A stretch of 8,880 bases of DNA from Acidobacteriota bacterium (GCA_963169175.1 CAUJFK010000071.1:1-8880); one strand, 5' to 3'. Counted from the stretch's first letter, positions 1 to 5,754 are shown. The notes: generated from the letters alone by a model not told the origin. Numbers and translations are program-made.

Positions 1-660
1 TGTCCGGTACAACTGAAGGGTGGTATAAACGATCGGGCCTTCGAGGTTGTATTTCTCCATCATATCCGTCGCGAGGCGGTCGATCGCGTCCTGGATCCAG
101 GTTTCTTCGGCGTCGATAAAGATAGGCTGCCCAACCTTATATGCAAATTCGCAGATCTCATTTACCCGAGATTGAAGATGCTCGCACTTTGTCTGGCTCT
201 TTGCATCGAGCTTTTTCTTGCCGCTTAGCCGCTCAAGCGTTCCAAGCGGAGCGATGCCGGTAACCTTAAAAACCGAAAATGGTATTCGAGGATCATTTTT
301 TGCCCTTTCGACGGTCCGGATGATCTCATCCTTTGTCCGGTCGAAATCCTGTTCTGACGATCGGCCCTCGATGGAGTAATCGAGGATGGCACCAATTCCT
401 GAAGCGGCGAGCCGTTCGACCGTTTTTTCGCATTCTTCGATCGTTTCACCGCCGCAGAATTGCTCAAATATCGTCCGCTTTATTATGCCTTCGACCGGAA
501 GCCCGACGGACAGTGCAAATTTCGTCGACCACGTGCCTAGAGAATTCAGCACCGGCGAGTTCAGCATTTTGAAGAGTCGGTGTTTTTCTTTTAGTTCCCG
601 ATCCGTCAGGTCCGCAAACGCAGTAGCGGTGTCCTGGAAGTCCAGTTTGAGTTCGCTCAT
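1..660 (-). CDS. Proline dehydrogenase (N-terminal part, cut by window edge)
   Basis: This enzyme oxidises L-proline to delta-1-pyrroline-5-carboxylate using FAD, the first step of proline catabolism, and usually passes electrons to the membrane quinone pool. Reading the minus strand from the ATG at 660-658 gives 220 uninterrupted codons that run off the left edge. Family motifs visible in order are DYSIEG (residues 94-99), the conserved FKVTG strand (131-135), IDAEETWIQDAID (182-194) and VYTTLQLYR (211-219). These are strands of the proline dehydrogenase TIM barrel. It looks like the stand-alone, eukaryote/Bacteroidetes-like form rather than bifunctional PutA, because it begins near the barrel with no DNA-binding domain. 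The C-terminal substrate-binding arginines lie outside the window. No clear Shine-Dalgarno precedes the ATG. A good sigma70-like promoter sits about 35 bases upstream. The gene diverges from prolyl-tRNA synthetase. The family call is firm. The completeness of the gene cannot be judged. Confidence 0.93.
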   Translation of the reverse strand, partial: MSELKLDFQDTATAFADLTDRELKEKHRLFKMLNSPVLNSLGTWSTKFALSVGLPVEGIIKRTIFEQFCGGETIEECEKTVERLAASGIGAILDYSIEGRSSEQDFDRTKDEIIRTVERAKNDPRIPFSVFKVTGIAPLGTLERLSGKKKLDAKSQTKCEHLQSRVNEICEFAYKVGQPIFIDAEETWIQDAIDRLATDMMEKYNLEGPIVYTTLQLYRT

Positions 661-695
661 AAAGAAGTAAAGTTACAACAAGGACGCAGAGAGAT

Positions 696-724
696 AGATT
701 ATTGAATACTTAACGTTTTGTAAA
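696..724 (-). promoter_or_regulatory. Candidate sigma70-type promoter of the proline dehydrogenase gene
   Basis: On the minus strand there is a -35 box TTTACA (plus-strand 719-724), a 17-base spacer and a -10 box TAATCT (696-701). Transcription would start near 689, leaving a leader of roughly 28 bases before the ATG at 660. The call rests on box match and spacing only. Confidence 0.45.
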
Positions 725-725
725 A

Positions 726-754
726 TTGTGAATCGACCGAAATTACCCTAAAAT
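726..754 (+). promoter_or_regulatory. Candidate sigma70-type promoter of the prolyl-tRNA synthetase gene
   Basis: A -35-like TTGTGA (726-731), a 17-base spacer and a -10 box TAAAAT (749-754) would start transcription near 761, about 42 bases before the ATG at 803. Its -35 box lies one base from the -35 box of the opposing promoter, so the two would compete for or share the same regulatory face. This is a sequence match only. Confidence 0.4.
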
Positions 755-802
755 CATCATTTTACCTCTGTGCCTGACTGCCGGTGTGGTAATGGTATCT
801 AT

Positions 803-2290
803 ATGAGTAAAGCACTTCCGAAAAGATCGGAGAATTATTCCGAGTGGTACAACGAGATAGTGAAACGCGCCGACCTGGCCGAGAATTCCGCCGTCCGCGG
901 CTGTATGGTGATAAAGCCGTACGGTTTTGCGATCTGGGAAAAGATGCAGCGTGCGCTCGACGATATGTTCAAGGCCACCGGGCACCAGAACGCGTATTTT
1001 CCGCTTTTTGTGCCGAAATCGTTCCTCGAAAAAGAAGAGGAACATGCCGAAGGCTTTGCAAAAGAATGTGCGGTGGTCACCCATTACCGGTTGAAAAAGG
1101 ACCCCAACGGGAAAGGGCTGATCGTCGATCCAAATGCAAAGCTTGAAGAAGAATTGATCATACGGCCGACCTCGGAAGCAGTTATTTGGAACGCGTACAA
1201 GGGCTGGATCCAATCATGGCGCGATCTGCCGATACTCGTGAATCAATGGGCCAACGTGGTGCGTTGGGAGATGCGGACGAGGATCTTTCTTCGAACCGCT
1301 GAATTCCTGTGGCAGGAAGGCCACACGGCCCATGCAACGCTGGAAGAGGCCGTCAATGAGACCCATCAAATGCTGGGCGTGTATGCCGAGTTTGCCGAAG
1401 GTTGGATGGCGATGCCGGTAATTCAGGGCGTCAAGTCGGCAAGTGAACGCTTTGCCGGTGCGGTCGATACGTTTTGCATCGAAGCGATCATGCAGGACGG
1501 CAAGGCGCTTCAGGCAGGTACTTCGCACTTTCTTGGCCAGAATTTTGCGAAGTCATTCGACGTTCAGTTCGTCAACAAAGAGAATCAGCTCGAATATCCG
1601 TGGGCAACGAGCTGGGGTGTCTCAACGCGGCTGATGGGCGCGTTGATCATGGCCCACTCCGACGACAACGGACTTGTCCTGCCGCCAAAATTGGCTCCGA
1701 TACAGGTAGTTATCGTGCCGATATACCGGACACCCGAAGACCTTGTGACGATAAGCGAAAAGATCGCTCCTTTGCTTGGCGAACTTCGGACGGCAGGAAT
1801 CTCGGTCAAATTTGACGACAGCGACAATCAGCGTTCAGGTTGGAAATTTGCCGAATATGAATTGCGCGGCGTCCCTGTCCGTCTGGGAATTGGTATGCGG
1901 GACCTTGAGAATGGAACAGTAGAAGTTGCTCGCCGTGACACACTGACAAAAGAACCCCGGAACGCGAACTTTGGTTCGCCCTCGGAGTTTGTCAACGGGA
2001 TCAAATTATTGCTCGACGAAATTCAGGAGAATATTTACCAAAGGGCACTGAAATTCCGCGAGGAAAATACATTTCTGGTCGATACCTGGGACGAGTTCAA
2101 AGTACAGATCGAAAAGGGCGGGTTTATCATGGCCCACTGGGACGGCACCGCCGAGACCGAGGCCGCGATCAAGGAAGAGACAAAAGCGACGATCCGCTGT
2201 ATTCCGCTGCTTTCAGCCGAACAAGCAGGGAATTGCGTGTACTCCGGGAAGGAATCAGCGAAACGCGTTCTTTTTGCCCGCGCATACTAA
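803..2290 (+). CDS. proS: Prolyl-tRNA synthetase, archaeal/eukaryotic-type (ProS type 3)
   Basis: This class II aminoacyl-tRNA synthetase charges tRNA(Pro) with proline in the cytoplasm. The 495-residue product has motif 1 around residues 59-72 (TGHQNAYFPLFVP), the RPTSE proline-site loop at 121-125, motif 2 at about 152-178 (containing FLRTAEFLWQEGHTAHAT) and motif 3 at about 272-295 (GVSTRLMGALIMAHSDDNG). The anticodon-binding domain follows from about residue 300, then the short C-terminal domain ending in ARAY. There is no INS editing domain between motifs 2 and 3, which separates it from the longer E. coli-type enzyme. In the C-terminal domain only Cys466 and Cys478 remain, and the first cysteine pair of the zinc site is replaced by AHWDGTAETE, so zinc binding is probably lost. 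I recall this variant from many bacterial type 3 enzymes. The start at 803 fits the family's usual MSKxLPKRSE opening. An in-frame GTG at 770 would add 11 unfamiliar residues. The Shine-Dalgarno is weak at either start. Confidence 0.96.
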   Translation: MSKALPKRSENYSEWYNEIVKRADLAENSAVRGCMVIKPYGFAIWEKMQRALDDMFKATGHQNAYFPLFVPKSFLEKEEEHAEGFAKECAVVTHYRLKKDPNGKGLIVDPNAKLEEELIIRPTSEAVIWNAYKGWIQSWRDLPILVNQWANVVRWEMRTRIFLRTAEFLWQEGHTAHATLEEAVNETHQMLGVYAEFAEGWMAMPVIQGVKSASERFAGAVDTFCIEAIMQDGKALQAGTSHFLGQNFAKSFDVQFVNKENQLEYPWATSWGVSTRLMGALIMAHSDDNGLVLPPKLAPIQVVIVPIYRTPEDLVTISEKIAPLLGELRTAGISVKFDDSDNQRSGWKFAEYELRGVPVRLGIGMRDLENGTVEVARRDTLTKEPRNANFGSPSEFVNGIKLLLDEIQENIYQRALKFREENTFLVDTWDEFKVQIEKGGFIMAHWDGTAETEAAIKEETKATIRCIPLLSAEQAGNCVYSGKESAKRVLFARAY

Positions 2291-2294
2291 AACA

Positions 2295-2320
2295 GGGAGC
2301 CGTCTCCCACTCCGGCTCCC
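2295..2320 (+). terminator. Hairpin just after proS
   Basis: An 8-bp perfect inverted repeat, GGGAGCCG (2295-2302) and CGGCTCCC (2313-2320), with a 10-base loop begins four bases after the proS stop codon. No T-run follows, so it may protect the 3' end of the mRNA or act as a weak terminator rather than a complete intrinsic one. Confidence 0.4.
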
Positions 2321-2448
2321 GTATTGCACATCCAGTCGATGAGGCACGACCGTTGATGATGCACAATAAGATAATCGTTCACCGGTCGCCGGGTTTCGGT
2401 GATATCAGTCACCAATCGCGCAGCATCAATTCGCCTCAAACAAACAAG

Positions 2449-2490
2449 GCTCCGATAGGATTGTTCCCATCGGAGCTCTTTTCTGTTTTT
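2449..2490 (+). terminator. Rho-independent terminator, probably bidirectional
   Basis: The stem GCTCCGAT (2449-2456) pairs perfectly with ATCGGAGC (2469-2476). The stem can extend by two G-C pairs past one mismatch to a six-base loop. It is followed by a T-rich run (TCTTTTCTGTTTTT, 2477-2490). Read on the other strand the same stem is followed by CTTGTTTGTTTG, so it can also end transcription of the convergent small gene whose stop codon is at 2508. The 128 bases between this and the earlier hairpin show no coding signal. Confidence 0.8.
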
Positions 2491-2507
2491 CGGCCAACTT
2501 CGGCCGT

Positions 2508-2663
2508 CTAGACCGCCGTTCGTCGTCCGGTCAGCAACTGGATCACTAAAACCACAAGGGCGAGAACCAACAACAGATGGATGAAACCACCCACGGCGGC
2601 CCCCGCAAATCCGTATCCCAAAGCCCATAGTACCAACAAAATTATAAGAATTGTCCAAAGCAT
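2508..2663 (-). CDS. Small hydrophobic membrane protein, Lmo0937-like
   Basis: The 51-residue product starts MLWTILIILLVLWALGYGF, continues through a glycine-rich turn (AGAAVGG) into a second hydrophobic run (FIHLLLVLALVVLVIQLL), and ends in a basic tail TGRRTAV. This two-helix hairpin is the pattern of the tiny Lmo0937-family membrane proteins. In some bacteria these are reported as stress-responsive, but they have no established biochemical function. The start is fixed by a near-consensus Shine-Dalgarno AAGGAGG (plus-strand 2673-2679, complemented) nine bases before the ATG at 2663. An upstream start at 2708 would add 15 polar residues ahead of this ribosome site and is unlikely. The gene is convergent with proS and separated from it by the bidirectional terminator. 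Topology and family are clear by eye. The role is unknown. Confidence 0.82.
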   Translation of the reverse strand: MLWTILIILLVLWALGYGFAGAAVGGFIHLLLVLALVVLVIQLLTGRRTAV

Positions 2664-3039
2664 TTTCCTGTTCCTCCTTGTCTTGTGTGCATTATTCCAA
2701 CTACTCAAAGCATCTGTGCACGGGCGTGTTTTGCTCTGATCTCAAGTTCCCGCAACCATCCGGTCTCGAGCAGAATCTGTTTCGCTCTCTCGTATTGCAA
2801 AGCTCGTACCATAACCGTAAGTATTGGAAATACACGAAATGTGCGGATGTCTGCCCCCGATACATGTATGACTTTAATGCAGTGCGGGCCTGGTTGGACG
2901 TACACTGGGCATGGCTAAGTATGCGATTTGCCTCGCTTGGTCGTGGGCTAAGATCTGGAACGTCCTTTGCTATGTGTGTCGAGTAATTCGGCGCAGTGAT
3001 CGATATCGATTCAAATAAATATCAGCAAGGAGGGTTAGA
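2664..3039. other. Divergent non-coding region between two small membrane-protein genes
   Basis: These 376 bases lie between two small genes that read away from each other, so promoters for both should be here. I see an ATACATGTAT palindrome (2860-2869), a 12-base perfect palindrome ATCGATATCGAT (2999-3010) just ahead of the rightward gene, and a possible ECF-type promoter (listed separately). No convincing sigma70 promoter for the leftward gene could be picked. The open frames here have no ribosome site and no recognisable protein pattern. Confidence 0.5.
2957..2983 (+). promoter_or_regulatory. Possible ECF-sigma-type promoter
   Basis: GGAAC (2957-2961) is followed after 16 bases by GTCGAG (2978-2983). 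Many ECF sigma factors recognise an AAC-containing -35 and a GTC-containing -10 at this spacing. The start would fall about 50 bases before the ATG at 3040. Short degenerate motifs like this arise by chance, so the call is weak. Confidence 0.22.
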
Positions 3040-3222
3040 ATGAACAATCTTTTCAGGACAGGTTTGGCGGGGGCAGCAGCTTACAAATGGAGCGGCGGGA
3101 TAATTTCAACGATCGTGATATTTGTTCTTGTTTTTTGCTGTTGGGCAAGTGTTAAGTTGGCGGCCGTACAAAGTGGACGAAAACAAAGGCTGGTTAGGAT
3201 TGGCGAGCCTCGCAGTTCCTGA
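3040..3222 (+). CDS. Small membrane protein, 60 residues as it stands, probably frameshifted at the 3' end
   Basis: A strong Shine-Dalgarno AAGGAGG (3027-3033) sits six bases before the ATG, so a short protein is very likely translated. Its first 32 residues are a polar, glycine/alanine-rich start (MNNLFRTGLAGAAAYKWSGG) and one hydrophobic helix (IISTIVIFVLVF). After the six-T run at 3131-3136 the frame continues as an uncharacteristic basic tail (about residues 33-60). That tail passes through the left arm of a strong 14-bp hairpin and stops inside its right arm. The neighbouring frame from 3138 reads LLGKC followed by TAA at 3153-3155, giving a compact product of about 38 residues that ends well before the hairpin. 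I infer a one-base loss near 3136 or a sequencing error in the T-run. The function is unknown. It forms a divergent pair with the Lmo0937-like gene. Confidence 0.6.
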   Translation: MNNLFRTGLAGAAAYKWSGGIISTIVIFVLVFCCWASVKLAAVQSGRKQRLVRIGEPRSS

Positions 3223-3230
3223 CCAGCCTT
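3186..3230. terminator. Strong hairpin overlapping the end of the small ORF, likely terminator
   Basis: A 14-bp stem, AAGGCTGGTTAGGA (3186-3199) with TCCTGACCAGCCTT (3217-3230), contains 13 Watson-Crick pairs and one G-T wobble around a 17-base loop. On the minus strand the stem runs into TTTGTTTTC, a typical intrinsic terminator tail. On the plus strand only a short TT follows. It can therefore end leftward transcription coming from the hydrolase gene, and may also mark the 3' end of the rightward small gene. Confidence 0.6.
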
Positions 3231-3311
3231 AAATTACAGTCTTTGTACCGCTAGTGGATCGTAACAGATGGTCTGGACGTAGTTCGTGCCGTTCTCTGAT
3301 TCTTTCGCGAA

Positions 3312-3388
3312 CTTTGTGTCCTCCCTTTGAGGCCTTTGTGCTAACGGTTTTTTCTTAACACAAAGCTCACCAAGTTGAAGACACAAAG
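3312..3388. repeat. Imperfect palindromic repeat of the 'ctttgtgtc' kind
   Basis: The left arm begins CTTTGTGTC (3312-3320) and includes CCTTTGTGCTAA (3333-3344). The right arm holds TTAACACAAAG (3355-3365) and GACACAAAG (3380-3388), in inverse order and complemented, with several mismatches between them. The arms resemble those of the repeat at 7887-7995, but here the TTAA ends face inward. It is probably a degenerate dispersed palindrome, and nothing else is visible in the gene-free stretch 3231-3447. Confidence 0.6.
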
Positions 3389-3447
3389 AGCACAAACGTA
3401 CTTACGATTCAACTTTTACAGTCCATCAGTCGATACCCGAATCTCTA

Positions 3448-4134
3448 TTAAATAAATCCGTGGGTCCGCATAAATGGCACGCAGTGCTGCCATACCTGCA
3501 TCGAGACTGAAGCGTCCTGGGCAAAGGTTATATTGGTCCCGCCGTCCATGCCGCCTTCGTCGATCCGGTCGGTAAGCCGTTGCCCCGGACCGGGCGTCCA
3601 CGGGCATCCGCCCATGCCGCCGTGCGTGCACATAAACGAGTATGCCGTCGGAAACACGGTCGGCGCGCGATACCGCATTCCGTCGTTACCAAAGCTTTCC
3701 CTTGAACCCGATCGAGGGTCGCGGATCACGTGGTAAACATAGCCAACGTTGTTCGGGATCTCGTCCGCGTCAATTGCAAGATGCCTGTCAACACAGTCAA
3801 AAAGCAGCAGGGCCCGAACATCTATTCTTTCGCGCTGAAGCCTTGCGGCCATTGAAACCACGCCGGCCGCGCCGCGGCTATAGCCGGTAAGCACGATCGG
3901 ATCCATGACCCGGGCGGCACGTCGAGCGCGTATAAAACGCAGGCCGCCTTCGATCGCCTCGGGCAAGCCGCCGCCAAGTGCTACCGGACCGCGAAAATAG
4001 GCCTTATTTGGGCCGCCATTTCGAGCGATGCGCGTAACAAAACTGTTTGCAAACGCAACATCATATTCACGGTCGCGTCCCGAGCCAGGCAGGAAAGCGC
4101 TTCCTGTTCCATCAATTCCAACTACAATTGCCAT
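3448..4134 (-). CDS. DUF2235/Tle1-like alpha/beta hydrolase
   Basis: The 228-residue product opens with a hydrophobic strand leading to an acidic loop (MAIVVGIDGTG), as in DUF2235 proteins. It carries a nucleophile elbow G-Y-S-R-G with Ser86 (LTGYSRGAAG, residues 82-91). A following strand, LLLFDCVD, offers Asp113 or Asp116, and THGGMGGCPW (170-179) resembles the family's H-x-D-V-G-G-G-Y region, with His171 as the likely catalytic histidine. DUF2235 includes the type VI secretion phospholipase effectors of the Tle1 group as well as many uncharacterised enzymes. This copy is shorter than the usual members (300 residues or more), has no signal peptide or membrane segment, and no secretion genes lie nearby. 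The start at 4134 has AGGT six bases upstream. A start at 4161 would add nine residues without a ribosome site. The substrate is unknown. The fold assignment is good and the link to secretion is only a possibility. Confidence 0.72.
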   Translation of the reverse strand: MAIVVGIDGTGSAFLPGSGRDREYDVAFANSFVTRIARNGGPNKAYFRGPVALGGGLPEAIEGGLRFIRARRAARVMDPIVLTGYSRGAAGVVSMAARLQRERIDVRALLLFDCVDRHLAIDADEIPNNVGYVYHVIRDPRSGSRESFGNDGMRYRAPTVFPTAYSFMCTHGGMGGCPWTPGPGQRLTDRIDEGGMDGGTNITFAQDASVSMQVWQHCVPFMRTHGFI

Positions 4135-4216
4135 AATTCTACCTAAATAAACTGCGGGCATTGTGATAATACCGCAGGTTCACTTTTCCAATCAACCGGT
4201 TTGTTGCTGTCGAGTA

Positions 4217-4235
4217 CATTTTTTTGCAAAAAATG
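4217..4235. promoter_or_regulatory. AT-rich near-perfect palindrome, possible operator
   Basis: The sequence CATTTTTTTGCAAAAAATG is a palindrome broken only by one extra T. It lies in the 297-bp space between the leftward hydrolase and the rightward sigma-factor gene, about 80 bases upstream of the hydrolase start. It could be a protein-binding dyad or an intrinsically curved A-tract. No factor can be named. Confidence 0.3.
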
Positions 4236-4319
4236 AAAACGCCGGGTTTGTCCGGGCCGTACCAAATTCCAAAATCGATGTGATAATGGGTACACGAATG
4301 TCCGGAGGCCTGCAAAGTT

Positions 4320-4347
4320 CAACTTTTCGCCGCCCGCGGACGTCTAA
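4320..4347 (+). promoter_or_regulatory. Candidate ECF promoter for the sigma-factor operon (autoregulation)
   Basis: CAACTT (4320-4325) contains the AAC core typical of ECF -35 elements. CGTCTAA (4341-4347), 17 bases after the AAC, matches a typical ECF -10 element. Transcription would start near 4354, giving a leader of about 80 bases to the ATG at 4432. ECF factors often drive their own operon. This is motif-based only. Confidence 0.35.
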
Positions 4348-4381
4348 GTAATGTGAGATCAGGGTGAACTCACACATTTGA

Positions 4382-4400
4382 AGAAGATCGGGTATCTTCT
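4382..4400 (+). promoter_or_regulatory. Hairpin in the leader of the sigma-factor operon
   Basis: AGAAGAT (4382-4388) and ATCTTCT (4394-4400) form a 7-bp perfect stem with a five-base loop, 31 bases before the start codon. No T-run follows, so it is not a normal terminator. It may affect mRNA stability or translation of the weakly ribosome-sited sigma gene. Confidence 0.3.
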
Positions 4401-4431
4401 CGGGAGTATCTGAAAGCGGCAACGCATCCGA

Positions 4432-5010
4432 ATGTTTCTTGAATTGACGGATGAACAGTTGGTCGAGCTTGCGGTTTCGACGGAACCGGAGGCGTTCGGC
4501 GAGATCGTGAGAAGGTGGGAGCGAAAGATCTTCGCCCTCTGCTTTGGTATGCTCGGACGCGAGGACGAGGCTCGCGATGCCGCTCAGGAGGCATTTATCG
4601 CGGCTTATCGCAATTTGTCAAGGTTTCGCGGCGAAGCCAAGGTCTCCTCGTGGCTACACAGGATAGCGGTCAATCAGTGCCTGACCTCAAAACGGCGGGC
4701 AAAGACCCGATCCGAGGATTTTATCGATGAAGAGAAGCACGAGGAAGAACGTTACTTCGTCGCCCCGGAGCGGCTGTCGCCGGCCAATTCGACCGAGAGC
4801 AAGGAGCGGCACACGTTGGTTCGGCAAGCCGTTACATCACTGCCGGCGGAGCTGCGGCAGGTGGTCGTTATGAAAGAATTTGAAGAAATGACGTTTCAGG
4901 AAATTTCCGAAACACTTGAAGTGCCGTTGAGTACGGTGAAAAGCCGTCTTTACACAGGGTTAAAACAATTGCGATCGAAGCTCGAACGGGTTGTGCTCGA
5001 GATCGCATGA
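4432..5010 (+). CDS. ECF-family RNA polymerase sigma factor
   Basis: The 192-residue protein has the two-domain form of extracytoplasmic-function sigma factors. Region 2 spans about residues 17-84 (EAFGEIVRRWERKIFALCFGMLGREDEARDAAQEAF and RFRGEAKVSSWLHRIAVNQCL lie here). A charged linker covers about 85-125. Region 4 spans about 130-185, with the helix-turn-helix EMTFQEISETLEVPLSTVKSRLYTGLKQL. It directs RNA polymerase to a specific stress regulon and should be held inactive by the membrane anti-sigma factor encoded next, whose ATG overlaps this stop codon by four bases (ATGA). The start at 4432 is the first ATG after an in-frame stop at 4411. Its Shine-Dalgarno is poor. It resembles the RpoE/SigW group by eye, but the exact ECF subgroup cannot be set without a search. 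Confidence 0.94.
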   Translation: MFLELTDEQLVELAVSTEPEAFGEIVRRWERKIFALCFGMLGREDEARDAAQEAFIAAYRNLSRFRGEAKVSSWLHRIAVNQCLTSKRRAKTRSEDFIDEEKHEEERYFVAPERLSPANSTESKERHTLVRQAVTSLPAELRQVVVMKEFEEMTFQEISETLEVPLSTVKSRLYTGLKQLRSKLERVVLEIA

Positions 5011-5747
5011 CAGGAGTTATGAACAAGAACAGCGAAAAACTTTCCCGGTCCTGTTCTTCATCCGAAGATCTGGTCGCCTATCTCTACGATGAGATGGGAG
5101 CGGCCGAACAGTCTGTGCTTGAAACGCATCTAGCGGGCTGCGATCTGTGTACGGCGGAGTTTGCCGATCTCTCATTTTCGCGGCTGGGTGTTTACGAATG
5201 GCATCGTGACGATTTTGCACCGCTGGCTGCCCCGCATTTTGTCATACCGTATGAACCTGCCAGGACGACGTGGATCGAGGCGGTCCGTACCTTTTTTGCC
5301 GCTCCGTCTCGTTGGGCGACTGCCGCCGGAGCTTTTGCGGTCGTCGCGATCGCCGCCAGTGTTTGGTACTTTATTCCAGGTTCACCTGAGATCGCCCGGA
5401 GCGGCCAACCCGAAGCATCACCGGTAAGATCCGCCGTACAAACCGCGGACGCCCGGCCGGCCGTAGCTGTTGAGCCGCAACCGGCAGAACAAGTCACTGG
5501 CCAGAAGACGAAAGGCCCTTTGGCAGATGGTTCGGAACTGCGACGCGATTCGGTGAAGATAACTGCTAACCAACCGTCCAAAAAACGGCCTGTTCAGAAA
5601 CCGGTCAGATCGGAACGTCCGGCAGTTCCGGCCGAACAGGCAAAGCGGCCGGTACGGGTTCCCCGATTGAATGATTTTGAGGATGAGGAAGATACTACAC
5701 TTCGCCTGGGTGACCTTTTGGCAGAAGTGGATACGACAGATCGATGA
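5007..5747 (+). CDS. Membrane anti-sigma factor with zinc-finger (ZAS-like) domain
   Basis: The 246-residue protein begins with a cytoplasmic domain carrying EDLVAYLYDEMGAAEQ and then H41-x3-C45-x2-C48 (ETHLAGCDLC), the signature of zinc-containing anti-sigma domains that clamp their sigma factor. One membrane helix follows at about residues 103-124 (WATAAGAFAVVAIAASVWYF). The rest, about 120 residues, is outside the cytoplasm and is low-complexity: rich in Pro, Ala, Val and Arg, with repeated RPV-like patches, ending in an acidic stretch and LRLGDLLAEVD. The ATG overlaps the sigma-factor stop (ATGA), so translation is coupled, which suits a stoichiometric inhibitor. An ATG at 5019 is only two bases from an AGGAG and is less likely. 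Release of the sigma factor could be by regulated proteolysis or by interaction with the Spy-like protein encoded next, but the sequence does not show which. Confidence 0.85.
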   Translation: MTGVMNKNSEKLSRSCSSSEDLVAYLYDEMGAAEQSVLETHLAGCDLCTAEFADLSFSRLGVYEWHRDDFAPLAAPHFVIPYEPARTTWIEAVRTFFAAPSRWATAAGAFAVVAIAASVWYFIPGSPEIARSGQPEASPVRSAVQTADARPAVAVEPQPAEQVTGQKTKGPLADGSELRRDSVKITANQPSKKRPVQKPVRSERPAVPAEQAKRPVRVPRLNDFEDEEDTTLRLGDLLAEVDTTDR

Positions 5748-5754
5748 GGCCGCG

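Noticed and set aside
770..802. GTG at 770 as the proS start.
   Set aside because: It would add MPDCRCGNGIY, which does not match the family opening, and leaves almost no leader after the proposed transcription start near 761.
2705..2905. Minus-strand open frame of 66 residues with an amphipathic stretch (LQYERAKQILLETG) faintly like an AraC-family helix.
   Set aside because: It begins at a GTG with no ribosome site, has an in-frame stop at 2915-2917, lacks the rest of any AraC domain, and lies where promoters of the small membrane gene are expected. A decayed remnant cannot be excluded.
2651..2986. Plus-strand open frame of 111 residues through the same gap.
   Set aside because: Composition is unlike a protein (many Cys, Ser and Tyr), there is no ribosome site, and it overlaps the start and strong Shine-Dalgarno of the opposing Lmo0937-like gene.
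3130..3138. Programmed -1 frameshift signal at the T-run in the small membrane gene.
   Set aside because: The codons at the T-run do not form a proper X-XXY-YYZ slippery site. A base loss or sequencing error is simpler.
3642..3890. Plus-strand open frames across the hydrolase gene.
   Set aside because: They are shadows of the minus-strand hydrolase, whose catalytic motifs are clear. They have no ribosome site or protein-like pattern.
5671..5754. Earlier start for the Spy-like gene inside the anti-sigma gene.
   Set aside because: It would place 28 extra residues ahead of a clean signal peptide and overlap the anti-sigma gene by 77 bases. GAGG at 5746-5749 supports 5755 or 5758.
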